Shown: positions 35,901-47,744 of the stretch, piece by piece
How positions within the stretch are numbered: the stretch's first letter is position 1
Layout: every line of letters starts with the position of its first letter
NCBI GenBank assembly: GCA_009869945.1
Contig: WIXG01000296.1
Span: 33,865 to 97,864, forward strand
Length of the DNA stretch: 64,000 nucleotides
Direction: 5' to 3'
Origin: Mesaphorura yosii
Taxonomy: Eukaryota > Arthropoda > Collembola > Poduromorpha > Tullbergiidae
The notes under the pieces: model-generated
The model's database searches: none
Seen by the model: only the letters and a program-made list of their open reading frames with translations
Told to the model about the DNA's origin: nothing
Translations under genes and position numbers: made by a program

Positions 35901-36091
35901 GGTGAAGGAGTCATCGCCCGTAATGAGTCTGATGAGCTTTGTGTGTCCATAGTTTGCAACTTCGGATAGAATTTCTGTTGCTGAGAAGTCGGGAACGATG
36001 TACTCGTGCGCGGAACTATGCGGTGGTCAACATCGTCAACCGGGATACCCGCCTGACTTTGAGAAGAGTTCGCCAAAGAGGCCGAAGACAT
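32985..36091 (-). CDS. CMTR2: CMTR2, cap-specific mRNA 2'-O-ribose methyltransferase 2
   Basis: Five coding exons (36091-35693, 35592-34893, 34812-34502, 34406-34254 and 34175-32985) join in phase to give 917 residues. Residues before about 130 are Ser/Pro-rich and disordered. The RrmJ/FtsJ-type domain follows: NPAGLVMKHIRSQFRPEYCSQ, the SAM motif SVHLCEAPGAFISALNQYI, LVTADGSIDCQLNPCEQEK (catalytic Asp) and GGSLVLKIFTF (catalytic Lys), then FKPATSKEGNSEVYVICL. The long C-terminal half is an inactive methyltransferase-like fold in the human enzyme. It methylates the second transcribed nucleotide to make cap2. An ATG at 36136 would add 15 residues, but a good acceptor AG lies just after it, so I used 36091 and expect a 5' UTR exon. 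Confidence 0.94.
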
Positions 36092-37308
36092 GATGAGGAC
36101 GTGGCGTGGCAGTATTTCAACCTGACCTGTAAACATCACTAATTTATAAAGTTGTCCAAGGCTGATCGTTAAATACCCAAACTACGGAATGATCTTTCAA
36201 ATTCCAAACTTACCTTATCAGTTTCCGATGCAATGCTTTCTTACTTATCACCTAACTGAATAGCGATCCATAGTTGAAAGTGAGAACACTTGTCTTGCCA
36301 AGCACTTGCTCCGATGAGCGATGAACTGAACTGACAATGATGAGACTTTGTGAAAGGAACCGACTTGACTCCACTCCATTGTATTTTTCTAAATTTCTGG
36401 CATCAATTGAATAAAGGAAATGAGGCAGCTACGTCCTACGTGCGTGCTGGTTTGAGTTTCGAGGTCTGGCCAATCTCTATGCTCTCAAGGAATGAGCTAA
36501 TTCGAGTCTCGCCGTCAGTCTCGTCAATGTTCATTGTGGAAGGTGCCGTTAACCAAATTCGGTCCATTCAATCAAATCGTAGTCATCACTTGCAGACCGT
36601 TTTATGTTTAAGTTTATCCAACTTCCCATTGTCGTATTGTCTGGCTTCGTGTATCATATCATTGTCGGTTCGTTTAATTGTCATGTTTAATGATAATTTC
36701 ATTGCGAAAAAGCGTTGCATAAACTGAAGTTGGGGAAAGTGAGATTGCATTTCGGAAAAACAAAATAATATCTAATCACACATTCCATTCATGCACCGGA
36801 AGTGGGAAATCTGACATGTACTCATGGATTCTTGAAGATTCCATGTGCAATGACACCATGCCCCTACCTCAACCAACCGTTGACGTTGACATCTCATTAG
36901 TCCAGCACACGCTTTGCTTTTGCCGTCTGTTGAATGGTGATGAAGTGATTACTGATATTCTTGCATATTATTGATTAGATGCATTAATGTTCTGCCTGTC
37001 ATTAGTGCATGAAGCCAACGCAGGTAAGACAGAGTTATTAATACAACAGAACTGGATAACAGAAAGCATGTAATTTGGGCCTGAAGGGTTTTAAGAAGCA
37101 GCAGGCAAGAGTGCTTTCTGTCGCGATTTTTTTATCGACGCACAAGACTTCAGAATCCATTGCATCTACTGGAATCTGCATCCTCGCCCGGCCTGAGATG
37201 ATGAGATTGTTGACTAGCGTGTAGTGTGCACACAATTCTCAATTGAACTGCATCTATCCAGAACGTAATGCATAATCTTATGATAATTATTTCAATTCGT
37301 AGCAAATT
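36092..37308. other. Divergent intergenic region between CMTR2 and the sulfotransferase
   Basis: It probably includes a non-coding first exon of CMTR2 (acceptor near 36121-36124 on the minus strand). The ORF 36350-36727 on the plus strand lacks any domain, signal peptide or ATG context that I trust. I see nothing else. Confidence 0.4.
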
Positions 37309-38653
37309 ATGAGTTTCTTCTCAGTGAGACGATTGGCAAAAGTCTATTTGTGTGTTTACATTGTGCTGGCTGTCTTGCTCATTTTGATGGTCCACCTCAA
37401 GTACGAGCCGTTATCACGTAACTTCGGTATCAACAAGAAAATTGAGGTTAGTGCCAACAGGAATTGCACATTTTCTGTGTTTCCTTATTATAAAAAGCAT
37501 TTTTGGAATTGCAGGAGAACTCGCATGAAGACGAGGCCAGGACGCAGAACCATGAATCATTTGAAGCTCGTCAAAACAACGTGAATCGACTATGTGAATT
37601 ATATCATTTAGGAAGGCATTCGTTTCCAAATAGGACCAATGGTCTTGGGATTCAAGAGTCGCCAACGCCACAATATTCGTACTTTTTCGTTAATCGGTAA
37701 GTTTCCTCGCCCATCACAGTCCGCTGAGACGGCACAATTTTACGACTCTTTGCACATGGTTTATCCGGACAGGAAGCACAACTTCGCATGGTGTCCGGTG
37801 TACAAAGCGGGCTCAACCTCGTGGCTTCACAATATGATGCTTCTCGCAGGGTTCGACGAGGAAACGATCTCAAAACCTCCGAAGCAATTAAGTATTTGGG
37901 CACGCGAAGTTTATGGCGACGGAGAGCCTGATGATGTAAGTAGTTTGCATAAACTCTCAGCATTGATTCCCACCGTCAGAATGAACTCCATTAACTAAGC
38001 TCACTATTGTTCGCAGGTTTTCGCAAATTCACAGAAGCTGCTGATTGTCAGGCACCCTTTTGAAAGACTGGTTTCCGCTTATCGAGATAAATTATCAAAC
38101 TCATCTGGAAGTAAGGCAATCAAGCAAAGCATTTATATGAATATGAACCCATAAACTGAAGTTAGCCTTCTCTTAATTTTGTTGTTCCAAAGATTTTATT
38201 CACGGCACCGCACATTTCTATGAGAAATACGGTCGCAAAATCGTGGAGAAATTCAGACAAGCCGATTCCGGACTGACTCAGAAGGAGCCCACTTTTGCAG
38301 AGTTTGTTAGATATTTGATATCGACTGACAGCGTTTACTACGACGATCACTGGCTACCTGTGTACTTCAGCTGCACTCCTTGCCTCGTGCATTACGACTT
38401 CATCGCCAAAGTTGAAACATACAATGAAGATCAAGAGCATGTCATCTCGCAAATGAATTTCGACACAACCATTGTTAAGCCAAAATGGAAGCACAAAACT
38501 GGAACGGGCAGGAGTTCTGGGGCGATGAGAGGCATTAACTCGATGAGTACGAATACGTTCAATTACATCAGGTCACAGGTGACGGAGGAGCAAATACGAA
38601 AACTGTACGATAAGTACCACCTTGACTTCAAACTGTTTGGGTATACCATGTGA
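37309..38653 (+). CDS. Golgi carbohydrate sulfotransferase (CHST8/11-type, Sulfotransfer_2 family)
   Basis: Five exons (37309-37446, 37515-37696, 37773-37935, 38017-38110 and 38193-38653) join in phase to give 345 residues. A type II anchor (LCVYIVLAVLLILMVHL) follows a short cytosolic tail. The PAPS 5'-phosphosulfate-binding loop reads AWCPVYKAGSTSWLHNM, and the 3'-phosphate-binding motif reads LLIVRHPFERLVSAYRDKL. Later conserved parts are DDHWLPVYFSCTPCLVHYDF and the C-terminal YHLDFKLFGYTM. It transfers sulfate from PAPS to sugar hydroxyls, most likely of chondroitin or N-glycans in the Golgi lumen. The acceptor substrate cannot be told from sequence. It is tail to tail with importin-9. 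Confidence 0.93.
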
Positions 38654-38945
38654 TAAAATTCCTACTTGATTGTAAACAAATTAGTGAGTTTTATTCTCGT
38701 TACAAGACCAAAACCTTTCAAAAATTAATTTAACATTTAATTACGTGTTGCGCCTTACTCGTTTGGATAGTAAAGCATCATATTACATTTTACAAGCATA
38801 TTAGCGTGAAAAAAGGAACTTGTTAAGGCATGTTAAGTTGGTAGTAATCTCGTATTCACTGAAATGTTGAAAGTATTAGCATTTCGCAGCATCAGACTCG
38901 AAGTTTTGCATAGCCTGGCCTCTGGACTTCTTCGCGTCTGTAGAA

Positions 38946-41900
38946 TTATGATGTAGGGGTTGGAATTTGACACGCCTTCAGCACTTTCACTTCTGCATCG
39001 TTGGCGTGCCTGCAAAATTCCTGATACTGGACGCAAGTGCTAAAGCTTTGCAAAAACTGTTTAAGATAAGCCTCCAGGTCAACCGAAAAGAGGGGGTCGT
39101 TGACAACGTCTGGATCGTCGAGATTAAGCACAGCATCTTCGATATCAAGTTCAGCCCCGGTGTACGCGTAATTATTTTCCTTGTCGTCATCTTCGGAGTC
39201 CGAGTCATCGCCTTCAGACTCACACTCGTTCAATGCAGCATATGAGAGCTCATGAATGAGGAGTTTGAAGATCTTCACCAGAAGCGGAATTTGAGTCCAC
39301 TGATCAACAGCGCGTTGGGATCTAGTCATCCTCGGCCGATTAGGATCGATAATCGGATCGCCCTTCACTTGAATAGCAGCCAAACGCGGATCATTCGTTG
39401 TGACTCCGTGCTCCAGAAGCTTTGCAAGTGCAATTGCGCTGACTTTACGGTCAAACTGCCCAAAGAAACACTGCTGACGTGTTACCCATTCAGTCATTAC
39501 GAAATGAAGCGCTGATTGACCTGATTTCAGTAAATCTGGCATTAAAATCAATTGGGACTATTTGGAGTTAAGTTGTCATAAATTAATCTACCTGTGGGTC
39601 CAGGTACGGTATCCAAAAAATTAAGTGCAGCTTCCATTTGTGTGTTAAACAACTGAGCATAAACCAGACAAAGGTTTTGAATCACACTGAGCGTGTCCGC
39701 GGATTGAAGTTTGCTGAGAACTGCTCGAAGAAGCAGTTGCAATTGATCCCCAAGTCTATCAGCCTATGAAATAGAAGAAGGGTATATGTCTTGTCACTAC
39801 ACGACGAACAGCGAAACTGTAAAAACGTAACATAAACTTGGCATACCGTTTTAACAATGAGAGTATTGACCAGTTTCCCAACAAAGGTCGCAGAAAATTC
39901 AGACGAGCTAGGATCCAAAAGTCGAGTCGCAAAGCTAACCACGTGCTCGAGTCCAGAAATTCCAGCATTATCTCTGTTTAACCGAACGACATTGTAATTT
40001 ACCGGATCTAGAAATTAACTTGTTTCTTGCGAAATACTTAGTCACCTCCATTCAAAAAGTTGGCCAGGGGCAGCGTAGGTGTAAGCTCGGAGACACTCTC
40101 CTCCATTTTGCATAACAGTTTGATCTTCAGACCAGTTCAAGCACTCAATGACCGGTCCAAACGCATTCATCACGGGTGGACTTAAAGGTGATGGCGAGCT
40201 GCGTACAATCGCAGTTAAAATATCCAAAGAAACACCTTGTGGTCCACCTGCTTCAAAGGGTGAAAACTGAAAATGTATATTCAGGCTAGAGGCAATGCTG
40301 AAATTAGTCGAACTTACCGGCGTCCGCGTTTCGATTATTTAAAACAGAGATAATCGTAGGAATGAAGCGAACTTGAAGCGACTCGACGCATTGCTTATTT
40401 TTACAGAGAATTCCAACAATTTCTTCAATCGTTGGGCATATGACAGGGTCGCCATTGAATTTCACGAAGCACGCAATCACCAATGAAATCACATTTTGAG
40501 ATATACATGCCGCAAAATTCTCATCTAACTCCAAGATTCCAATCATAACATCCAAAAAGCCAGAGAGGATTTCCACTGCTTGTCCAGCAGCAAATGCTAT
40601 AAACGCGTCCATGATGCCAGGAAGAAATTCCAACAATGCCTGAAAATACCGAGTTTTCGGTCAAAGAAATGACTTGCGTAGTGAAAGTAGCGTCGAAATG
40701 TTGGCTTACCATCTTCACCGTCAGATTTTCCTTGGCTTGTTCCACAAAAATTGTAATTGCTTTCGCAGCAAGTATCCGTGCAATCACAGATTGATTTTGA
40801 GCCGCAATGTGCTCGCAAGACACCTGCACAAATCGCCGTGTCATGTCTGGACTCAGAACGGTACAAAAGTTGCTGCCAAGAACGAGACAGCGACCAGCCA
40901 GCAAAATATCACCAGAAGAGAGTCCCGGAATCACAACATTCTACAATTCAAAGCAATTCAATCTATCATACTGAAATTCACAAAACTAGGCAAAAGGTCT
41001 CTTGAAGTTAACCTGTATAAAGCCGTGAATGTCAAAAGATGAGCGACTGTCGCCAGCTCCCGGAGAGGTTACTGGTTTCACAATTCTTGTCCCAAGGGAA
41101 CTGACAGCGGCTAAACAGGCTTCATGAAGACGCCAATCATTCGTTGGATTGTTAGCCAAATGGCGCTGAACGCCACTTCCAAGAGCCGCGAGGCATTCCT
41201 CTGGAAATTCTTCGCTAGCTGCCACCAGCAAATCTTGTGCGCAAACTCGAAGTGTATACGTTGCATTATCCTCGTCTTCATCAGTTGCAAACGAGACGGG
41301 ATTTGAGAGCCAAGCTTCAACCCGCTCCTACATGAAAAATTCCAAAGTTCAGTTTGGTTAAAAAATTAAGAATTGCCAATTGAAGAGTCTACCTGAGGCA
41401 ATTGCATGTAAAAGACGACGTAGTAAATTAGTTGATTCAGGCCATTTTTAATCATAGCATTTAAGGAAGGAGTTTCCAGCAAAATCTGTATTAGCTCAAG
41501 TATGGTAAAGATGACGGATCCAACTGAGCATTCATCTCCGTCCGAGTCTTCCCCATTATCGTCTTCCTCTCCGTTGAAGTACCTCCGAACTGCATCAATG
41601 CTTGAAGTAAGAATGCCCCAAATTGGAGCCAAAACCAGATCCATATAAGGCGTAGCACGTTTCGGGCAGAGACGGACAAGACCGGCCGTAATTTTCACAG
41701 CAGCTTTCGTAAGGGCATAATTTTGAGGGGTGTTCTCTTGCAAGACACTCGCGAACAAATGCATGTACTTTTCGAGAACAGGATCTAATGTTTTCGTAAT
41801 AACTGCTTTATCAACTTCGCTCGTTGTAATGATTAACACTGTGCAGGAGCTGTTCAAAGAAGAAAATAGATATTTAGACTCAACCACGCAATCACTGAAT

Positions 41901-42647
41901 CGGAAATTTTCCTACATTGTCGTACCGAAACACTTCAATGGCACGAACTCGGACAGCCGGTGAATATATTCCACCTTCATTGGATAAAATTCTGAACATT
42001 TCGGTGTACAACACCGGAGCAATTTGGAGAGTGTGCTGATCAGTCAGTTCTTCAACGAGCTCAGCCAACACCCTCATTGCGCCCTTCACCATCTGTGGAC
42101 AAGGTTACTTCGTTCACCTTTTTATGCCAGTTGAATGTTGATGATTAGCTTTTACCTTTTGGTCTCTCAATAGCGATATCATAACGTCGAAGAGATTTGG
42201 CCAATTCTCCGGCCAATCCCAATGACCAATTGAAGAAATAACACAAGCCACGGAATTACGGATTTTGCTTTCTGGATCGCCGAGCAGCATTGGTGTAATT
42301 TGCCTGATACTTTCTTTCACTTGATCATTAGGCTCCGGCGGAACAAATCTAAATATGGGAGATTTCAGTCAATAAGCCAATACACAATAATTAAATACAA
42401 ATGAAAATATGTACTTCTCCGAAGTTGCAGTCCAGTGGGTGTCCACATATTGTCTGAGCAAGACCGAGGCCAGTTGTCTGCGACCTCGTGGATAGCTAAC
42501 GTCGCGTATGATGTCGAGTAAGTGAACACCAAACTGGTCAGTTACTTCAAGCAATTTGATCCGGCTTTCAGCATCCTTTCGTATGTTATCATCAGCGGAT
42601 AGGGTGTTGTCCAGTGATTCAATGAGCGCCTCCTTCACTGCGTCCAT
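38946..42647 (-). CDS. IPO9: Importin-9 (karyopherin beta nuclear import receptor)
   Basis: About eleven coding exons cover the whole receptor. The start MDAVKEALIESLDNTL is followed by TDQFGVHLLDI, RRQLASVLLRQYVDTHW (importin-beta N-terminal domain), IGHWDWPENWPNLFDVMI and GAMRVLAELVEELTDQ. Later come INHEACLAAVSSLG-like repeats, MQNGGECLRAYTY near 40080, EFSATFVGKLVNTLI, VLSKLQSADTLSVIQN and FLDTVPGPTGR. An acidic loop (ECESEGDDSDSEDDDKE) precedes the C-terminus, as in human IPO9, which carries histones H2A-H2B and ribosomal proteins into the nucleus. The first junction (42415 to 42348) checks in phase. An AG acceptor just before the ATG implies a 5' UTR exon. I did not verify every junction. 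Confidence 0.93.
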
Positions 42648-45623
42648 CGTTGAAATGTGCGACCTGCAACACAAAGCATGATCTTAAATCTTTATTTGCA
42701 AGCGGCAATTGCCGCTGGCTGGTTCGTAAGCATTCAATAATAAAATACAACGCATTGGCCTTGGTTCGATTGTATCAATTAAAATCTATTTCAGATTAAT
42801 CAGATACTCCACGTCTATTACAGTGGTCATCTTATTAATCGAAATTCGTGGCATACGTGACAAAGACGGTTAGGTTAACTTACACCATAGAGTTCCAAAC
42901 CCAAATATGTTCAATGAAGCAAAAGCGTTGTGAATTCAATAATGGCAAGAAAAAATAAAGCCTTCTCAAATTAACCTTTAACAAAAATTTAAGGATTAAA
43001 ACAATTAGAGCACAATTAGTTATATAAAACGGTAATCGCAGATTTTATGTAACATCGGGTGTGCGGAATGCTCTACGCCGAAAGTCAGACACTCTCCCCA
43101 CGAATTCCCACGCTTTTATTCGATGCACATGCTACACTAGCCGCACCAACGCGTTGAGCCACACACTATGAAACCAAGTGTGGAGTACCGCAAGGATGTG
43201 TTGAGAAGTTTTAAGGTTCCCCAAAATTGAGGAATTTAAACCACAAGTGTCGTATGATGACTGGAAGGCTTCTAGCTCAGTCAGGGATGGGTGAGTGGGA
43301 AATGAATTCTAAAGCATGATTAACCTGAGCTGAGACTGGAATGAGACTATTTGAACTGATGCAGTGATGGCGTCCCTGTCCGTGACTGAAGAAAAGTGAT
43401 TGCCGATCAGCAAATCACTATGAATTGCTTCTGTGATGATTGTGATGTAGTAGCCCGGTCCTACGAGGACTGGATAGTGCACTTAACTACAGCACAATAT
43501 CAAGATATTTCATCTTCACCAAGATTAGAGCGATGGGGGTGACTGAGCAGAACCCCACTTGCATTATAATGGCAAACTTGTACGAGAAAATAGATCCTGT
43601 GGAGGTAGTAAATAAGTTCACAAAGGTCGAATTCCTCTGGAATTTCTACGCACACCACGATCAGAATTTCTTCATAATGCAATATGACATAAGGTAAATG
43701 TCAATAGTTAATTGCCTTGTCTTCTCTTAACTCACCATTTTTGCACGATTTAATTGTTATTCGTAGGCAAACGACCGACTTCGGCAAATGTCCCATGAGA
43801 CTTCATGGAGATTGCACCTGAAGAGACTTAGAGATTTTGACACAGCAGACTGTAAGATATTGAAAAAGATCATCTTGGTTTATTGGTTTTACTCAAATGA
43901 AATTTTTTATAATGGAATTGATTAAATAATTTCAGGGCTGCATTATTTCCACTTGTTCGAAGGATACATGCTAGGATGAAGGCGTTAAAAGTTCGTGACG
44001 GTCCTCAGTTCCGGGAAGACTGTAGGAGGTGCTGCTATTTCCATATTGATCATTGTTTCCGTGAAAAATTTAAAACACACGACCACCATATCGTACTACA
44101 AGAAAGAAGACACACAATTGCGAAATGCCTATTGTGCTGTCTTTGGTCTAATTTCGCTCTGGACTTCATACGGACGATTTGGAGGAATGCTTTTTCATCG
44201 ACTCCTCTGAACTGATCTGGTTTCAAGAGCAAGGAAACTTGGCCAAAAACCAGAAGAATTTTTCTCTGGGTTATGACACCTACCACAGCACGCTGGGCTG
44301 TATGGGGTACGTTTCGTTCCAGGCCGACGTTCGGTGGAAGCATCGAGAGAGGCGTCGAAGAAAACAAGTAACTGTGTAACCGAACAATGCAGGGCAGAGC
44401 AAGCCAGCAAACTTGAAACCCTTTGACGAAGAATGGGCTTTGACGCAATTGTCGTTGGCAGAACCACAAAGTCGTAAACAGACTGGCCAGTGGGTGTGGA
44501 CATTCAACTGCATGGTTGCGTATGAGGTTCGGGACGCCCGGCATGAAAATCCACGGGTATCGTTTGTAGTGGGTGGGGCGAATGAGAATTACAAGTTTTT
44601 CGACTATTTAGTTTCCACAATTAAGAAGATGTTTCCAGTATATCAGTTATGTGTGCTCGAAAGTTGGTTAAGTAGGATGAGATGAGGTAAATCATAACGT
44701 TTGTGTTCTGCAATCTGAACTGTGTGGTTTTAATAATTATGGACTGCGACTTGCAAAAGTTGCTCTGAAGTTCTCACTTTTAGCATTTTATGGAATCTTC
44801 AACTCGTGTTATCATTTTTATTTTATGCCAAACGTAGAATAAAATCATACTGATTTTTAACATTTGGAAGTTGGAAGGCATTTCAGAATCTCATTGCACC
44901 CCTTCGGTTTTCGGTGAAAGCTGACTTTCTCTTGGGAATGAAGTTACTTTGCAACGAACTACAGAGATCTAGCAGATGGAAATTTGAGAGTACGACGTGG
45001 CGTAACGTAACTTTTGAAGCTGGCAAGTGTAACTGTCGCATTTTCACCGCAGCGTGCTCTAATCGGATTCCCAGGTGTCAAATTCCATGCAGTATAGTAT
45101 TCTGGTACACTAGCCATGAAAGGCAACTGTTGCTTGTCGCATTACATTGTGCTCGTTCGTGCATCGACAATTACTGGAAACACCTTCCAGTCACAGGCAG
45201 GCGTGAGTGCTGACGCTCGTGGCTCGTGTTATGAAGTGGGAAATATGCTGAAGAATGGTAACAGAATCTGCGACGCAACATTTGAGCCGTGTCGAGTCGA
45301 GTGCTGGGAAACGATCGATACGAAATGCTTACAGCAGCAGCATGAGAAAAGACTCATTCCAAATGCACATGACATATGAGTCATGCCCAGAAAGCAAACA
45401 AATGATTCGCTTTCTTTCACTTTAGAAAACATTTCTTAGAAATCCGAGACACTCATCATGTGAAGCGAAACTATTTAAGAACGACCGAATTTAGCGTAGT
45501 CACAATTAGAATTTCCTTGTCTGTTCAGTACCCATGTTCTGCCGTCTGCGTGTCAGTAGCTAGTCTTACGTCCTTCATTTCAACAAGTGATTCAACAAGT
45601 GATTGTTTTTGTGTGATTTTGTA
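42648..45623. other. Three-kilobase stretch without a recognised gene
   Basis: Several short open stretches with usable splice signals occur on the plus strand: ATG at 43569 to a donor at 43694; 43767-43849, open in one frame and followed by an acceptor before 43937; and 44413-44685 (ending LESWLSRMR). Phases do not close into one model and no family is recognisable. An orphan gene, a decayed gene or chance are all possible. The part next to importin-9 (42650-43100) is AT-rich. Confidence 0.35.
45116..45379 (+). CDS. Possible small cysteine-rich ORF
   Basis: 87 codons from ATG (MKGNCCLSHYIVLVRAS) to TGA. The last 45 residues carry five cysteines with spacing C-x13-C-x6-C-x3-C-x7-C (SCYEVGN to TKCLQQQ). 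The leader is only weakly hydrophobic, so secretion is doubtful. A GTGAGT at 45204-45209 inside the frame could be a splice donor, which would truncate it. I do not recognise a family and rate it as a candidate only. Confidence 0.25.
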   Translation: MKGNCCLSHYIVLVRASTITGNTFQSQAGVSADARGSCYEVGNMLKNGNRICDATFEPCRVECWETIDTKCLQQQHEKRLIPNAHDI

Positions 45624-47106
45624 ATGCCTGTGATTCGATACATTGGTGCACATAATTTTATCAGTTCACCTGCTGTCGCTCCGCCTGACACACCATTTCG
45701 CATAGAATTTTGCAATCCTGATAAGAGATTCTTCCCTGGTGAGATTATCGAAGGTCGGGTCATCTTCCTGTGGAATCGACGCTGGAAAATTATTCAAGGT
45801 GAGACGTTCAAGCTGTGTGATAATCATGCGCCAGACTCCAGATAATAATGTAAAGTAATTTGACTTCATATGCAGGAATACTGGTGAAGCTTCTCTGCGA
45901 AGGAGAGATCCACTACGGGCGGCCTGGCACAGACACCGTGCTTGACCGCACCTACCTCTGCAAATCGTACTACTTGCTCGGAGATGGCTCGCACGATGTC
46001 CACGTTCCATCTGGCCTTGCGGCGTACCCTTTCATGTTCACACTTCCGAGCTCCGGACTTCCACAGTCCTTCGTCGGCCCTTATGGCTCAGTGACGTACA
46101 CAATTGAAGCGGTCGCCAAAAATAAGTCGCACTTCTGCGTCGCTTCTTCGCGTGAGCAGTTCACAGTTAACGAGTATTTGAACTTGAATACTTCCATACC
46201 TCGCGAGATACTTGCTGGCCCAATTGCCGTAACGTTCTATAATACAAGTTCTGCGTTTTCACTTTTGGGTGCGAAGAAGAAAGGTGACATCAAGGTCACA
46301 CTCAAGCTGGCAAAGCGTGGGTTCGTTCCCGGAGAATTCATCCAGTTTGGAATCGTTGTGGAAAACGGGTCCAGGAAAAATTTGCCGACCGTGACTATCG
46401 AATTTCAGCAAGTATGTGCTCAGAATGCCATGCAGTAAGATTGTAGTAGAGCTTCTATTTCTCATATTGTCTTTCGTCCTTCTTTTCTTGCAGGTTGTGA
46501 AATTCATCGCACAGTTAGTTAAGGTTGATACTCAAATACTTGGCAGAGCCGCTGGTCCATCGGTTGGTCCAACGTCAACTAGTTCTTGGGAAGGTAGTTT
46601 AGAGGTGCCGGAGGTTCCCGTTAGTTCGGCAACAAACTCAATTTCGTGTATAAATATCAGCTACAAATTGAAGGTGAGTCTCAGATTCCCATTCACGACA
46701 TACACGCTCATCTGTCAATACTGAATGCGGTTTGCCTGATGTTCATCAGATTGAGATTGAGACTGGACCGATCTCGAGGAATCTGAGGCACGAGTATCCT
46801 GTGATAATTGGGACAGTACCGTTCGAACATATACCAAGACGCGTGCGGAGTTTGGAGTACCGTCGGCGTGTTCCGTTGGGACAACAGAGGCAAAACAGCC
46901 AAGATAGTGATCGACCGGATAGTTCAACCGAATGCCCCACCTACTTGGATTTGGCGATCGGTAAGTATTTCTCGTGTGTTTACGTTACCAAAATAAAATG
47001 CGGTTCAAGCTGTTCTGTGCTTGCCGTTTTAGGATCTGAGAGCATTGGAAGTGGAACGCCTCCACCATCATATGAGGACGCTACGACGAAACATTTCTTC
47101 GCATAA
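45624..47106 (+). CDS. Arrestin-domain-containing protein (ARRDC/alpha-arrestin)
   Basis: Five exons (45624-45798, 45876-46411, 46494-46673, 46750-46960 and 47033-47106) join in phase to give 391 residues. The N-terminal arrestin half includes RIEFCNPDKRFFPGEIIEGRV, SYYLLGDGSHDVHVPSG and FVGPYGSVTYTIEAV. The C-terminal half has GDIKVTLKLAKRGFVPGEFIQ, CINISYKLKIEIETGP and EYPVIIGTVPF. One PPxY motif (PPPSYEDAT) lies at the C-terminus, where alpha-arrestins bind WW domains of Nedd4-type ubiquitin ligases. It would act as an adaptor for ubiquitination and sorting of membrane proteins. Mammalian ARRDC2-4 carry two PPxY motifs; I see one. Confidence 0.94.
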
Positions 47107-47744
47107 TTTTCCATTCACTTCACGAGTGGTTTGGTTCTGCCCTTTCGCACAATTTTATAACTTGTCTTTCGGATTATACAACTAGGCTAAGATATTCTAA
47201 CTCAAAATCCATACTACTTCAACCTGACACTGAGGTTCCACGTTGATCGAACTTTGACTAATATGCAATTTCGTCTTCGCTTTTAATAAGTGTGAAAACC
47301 TGTGAGAATTAGCTCTAAACACTTTCGCGTTCAATGTTAACTGAATTGTCGGTCTTCTATTAATATTTGCACGATTATGCACAATTAAATTTACGTTATG
47401 CACTTAATGACTTTACGAGCTTTTGAAACTCAACAATGAATTCAATTATTGTTCAATTTTCTTATACTTCCTCGTTCCGCCTTAAACACGATTAAAGTCA
47501 TTCGCGGTGCTCGGGCCAAACAATGCCAATTTGCAGTTCTTTGAAATTATTATAATTAAGATTTTTATTACTTTGCATCAGTGTTGTAAATATGTCGCTT
47601 AATTGTAATCGAACTGATGAAGTTCATTAAATCTTAATCAACCACGATTTCTTCACACTTTTTGTAGTTTGTAAGTTGGTCGTCAAAATTTATTGAGCCG
47701 TCATTGGTTATGAAAGTAGAAATGTTAAAGCTTTATTATTGAAT
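47107..47744. other. Convergent 3' flanks of the arrestin-domain gene and VPS33A
   Basis: 638 AT-rich bases lie between two stop codons. Nothing coding is visible. It probably holds both 3' UTRs. Confidence 0.5.

Noticed and set aside
36350-36727. 125-codon plus ORF upstream of the sulfotransferase
   Set aside because: No recognisable feature, and the sequence reads as ordinary intergenic DNA.
37639-37772. Longer sulfotransferase exon 3 beginning upstream of 37773
   Set aside because: Using the acceptor at 37771-37772 gives FFVNR directly followed by KHNFAWCPVYKAGSTSW, the family spacing; the upstream extension inserts residues there and breaks phase with exon 2.
44050-44544. 164-codon minus ORF
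   Set aside because: No domain, signal peptide or splice support; a chance frame in an unassigned region.
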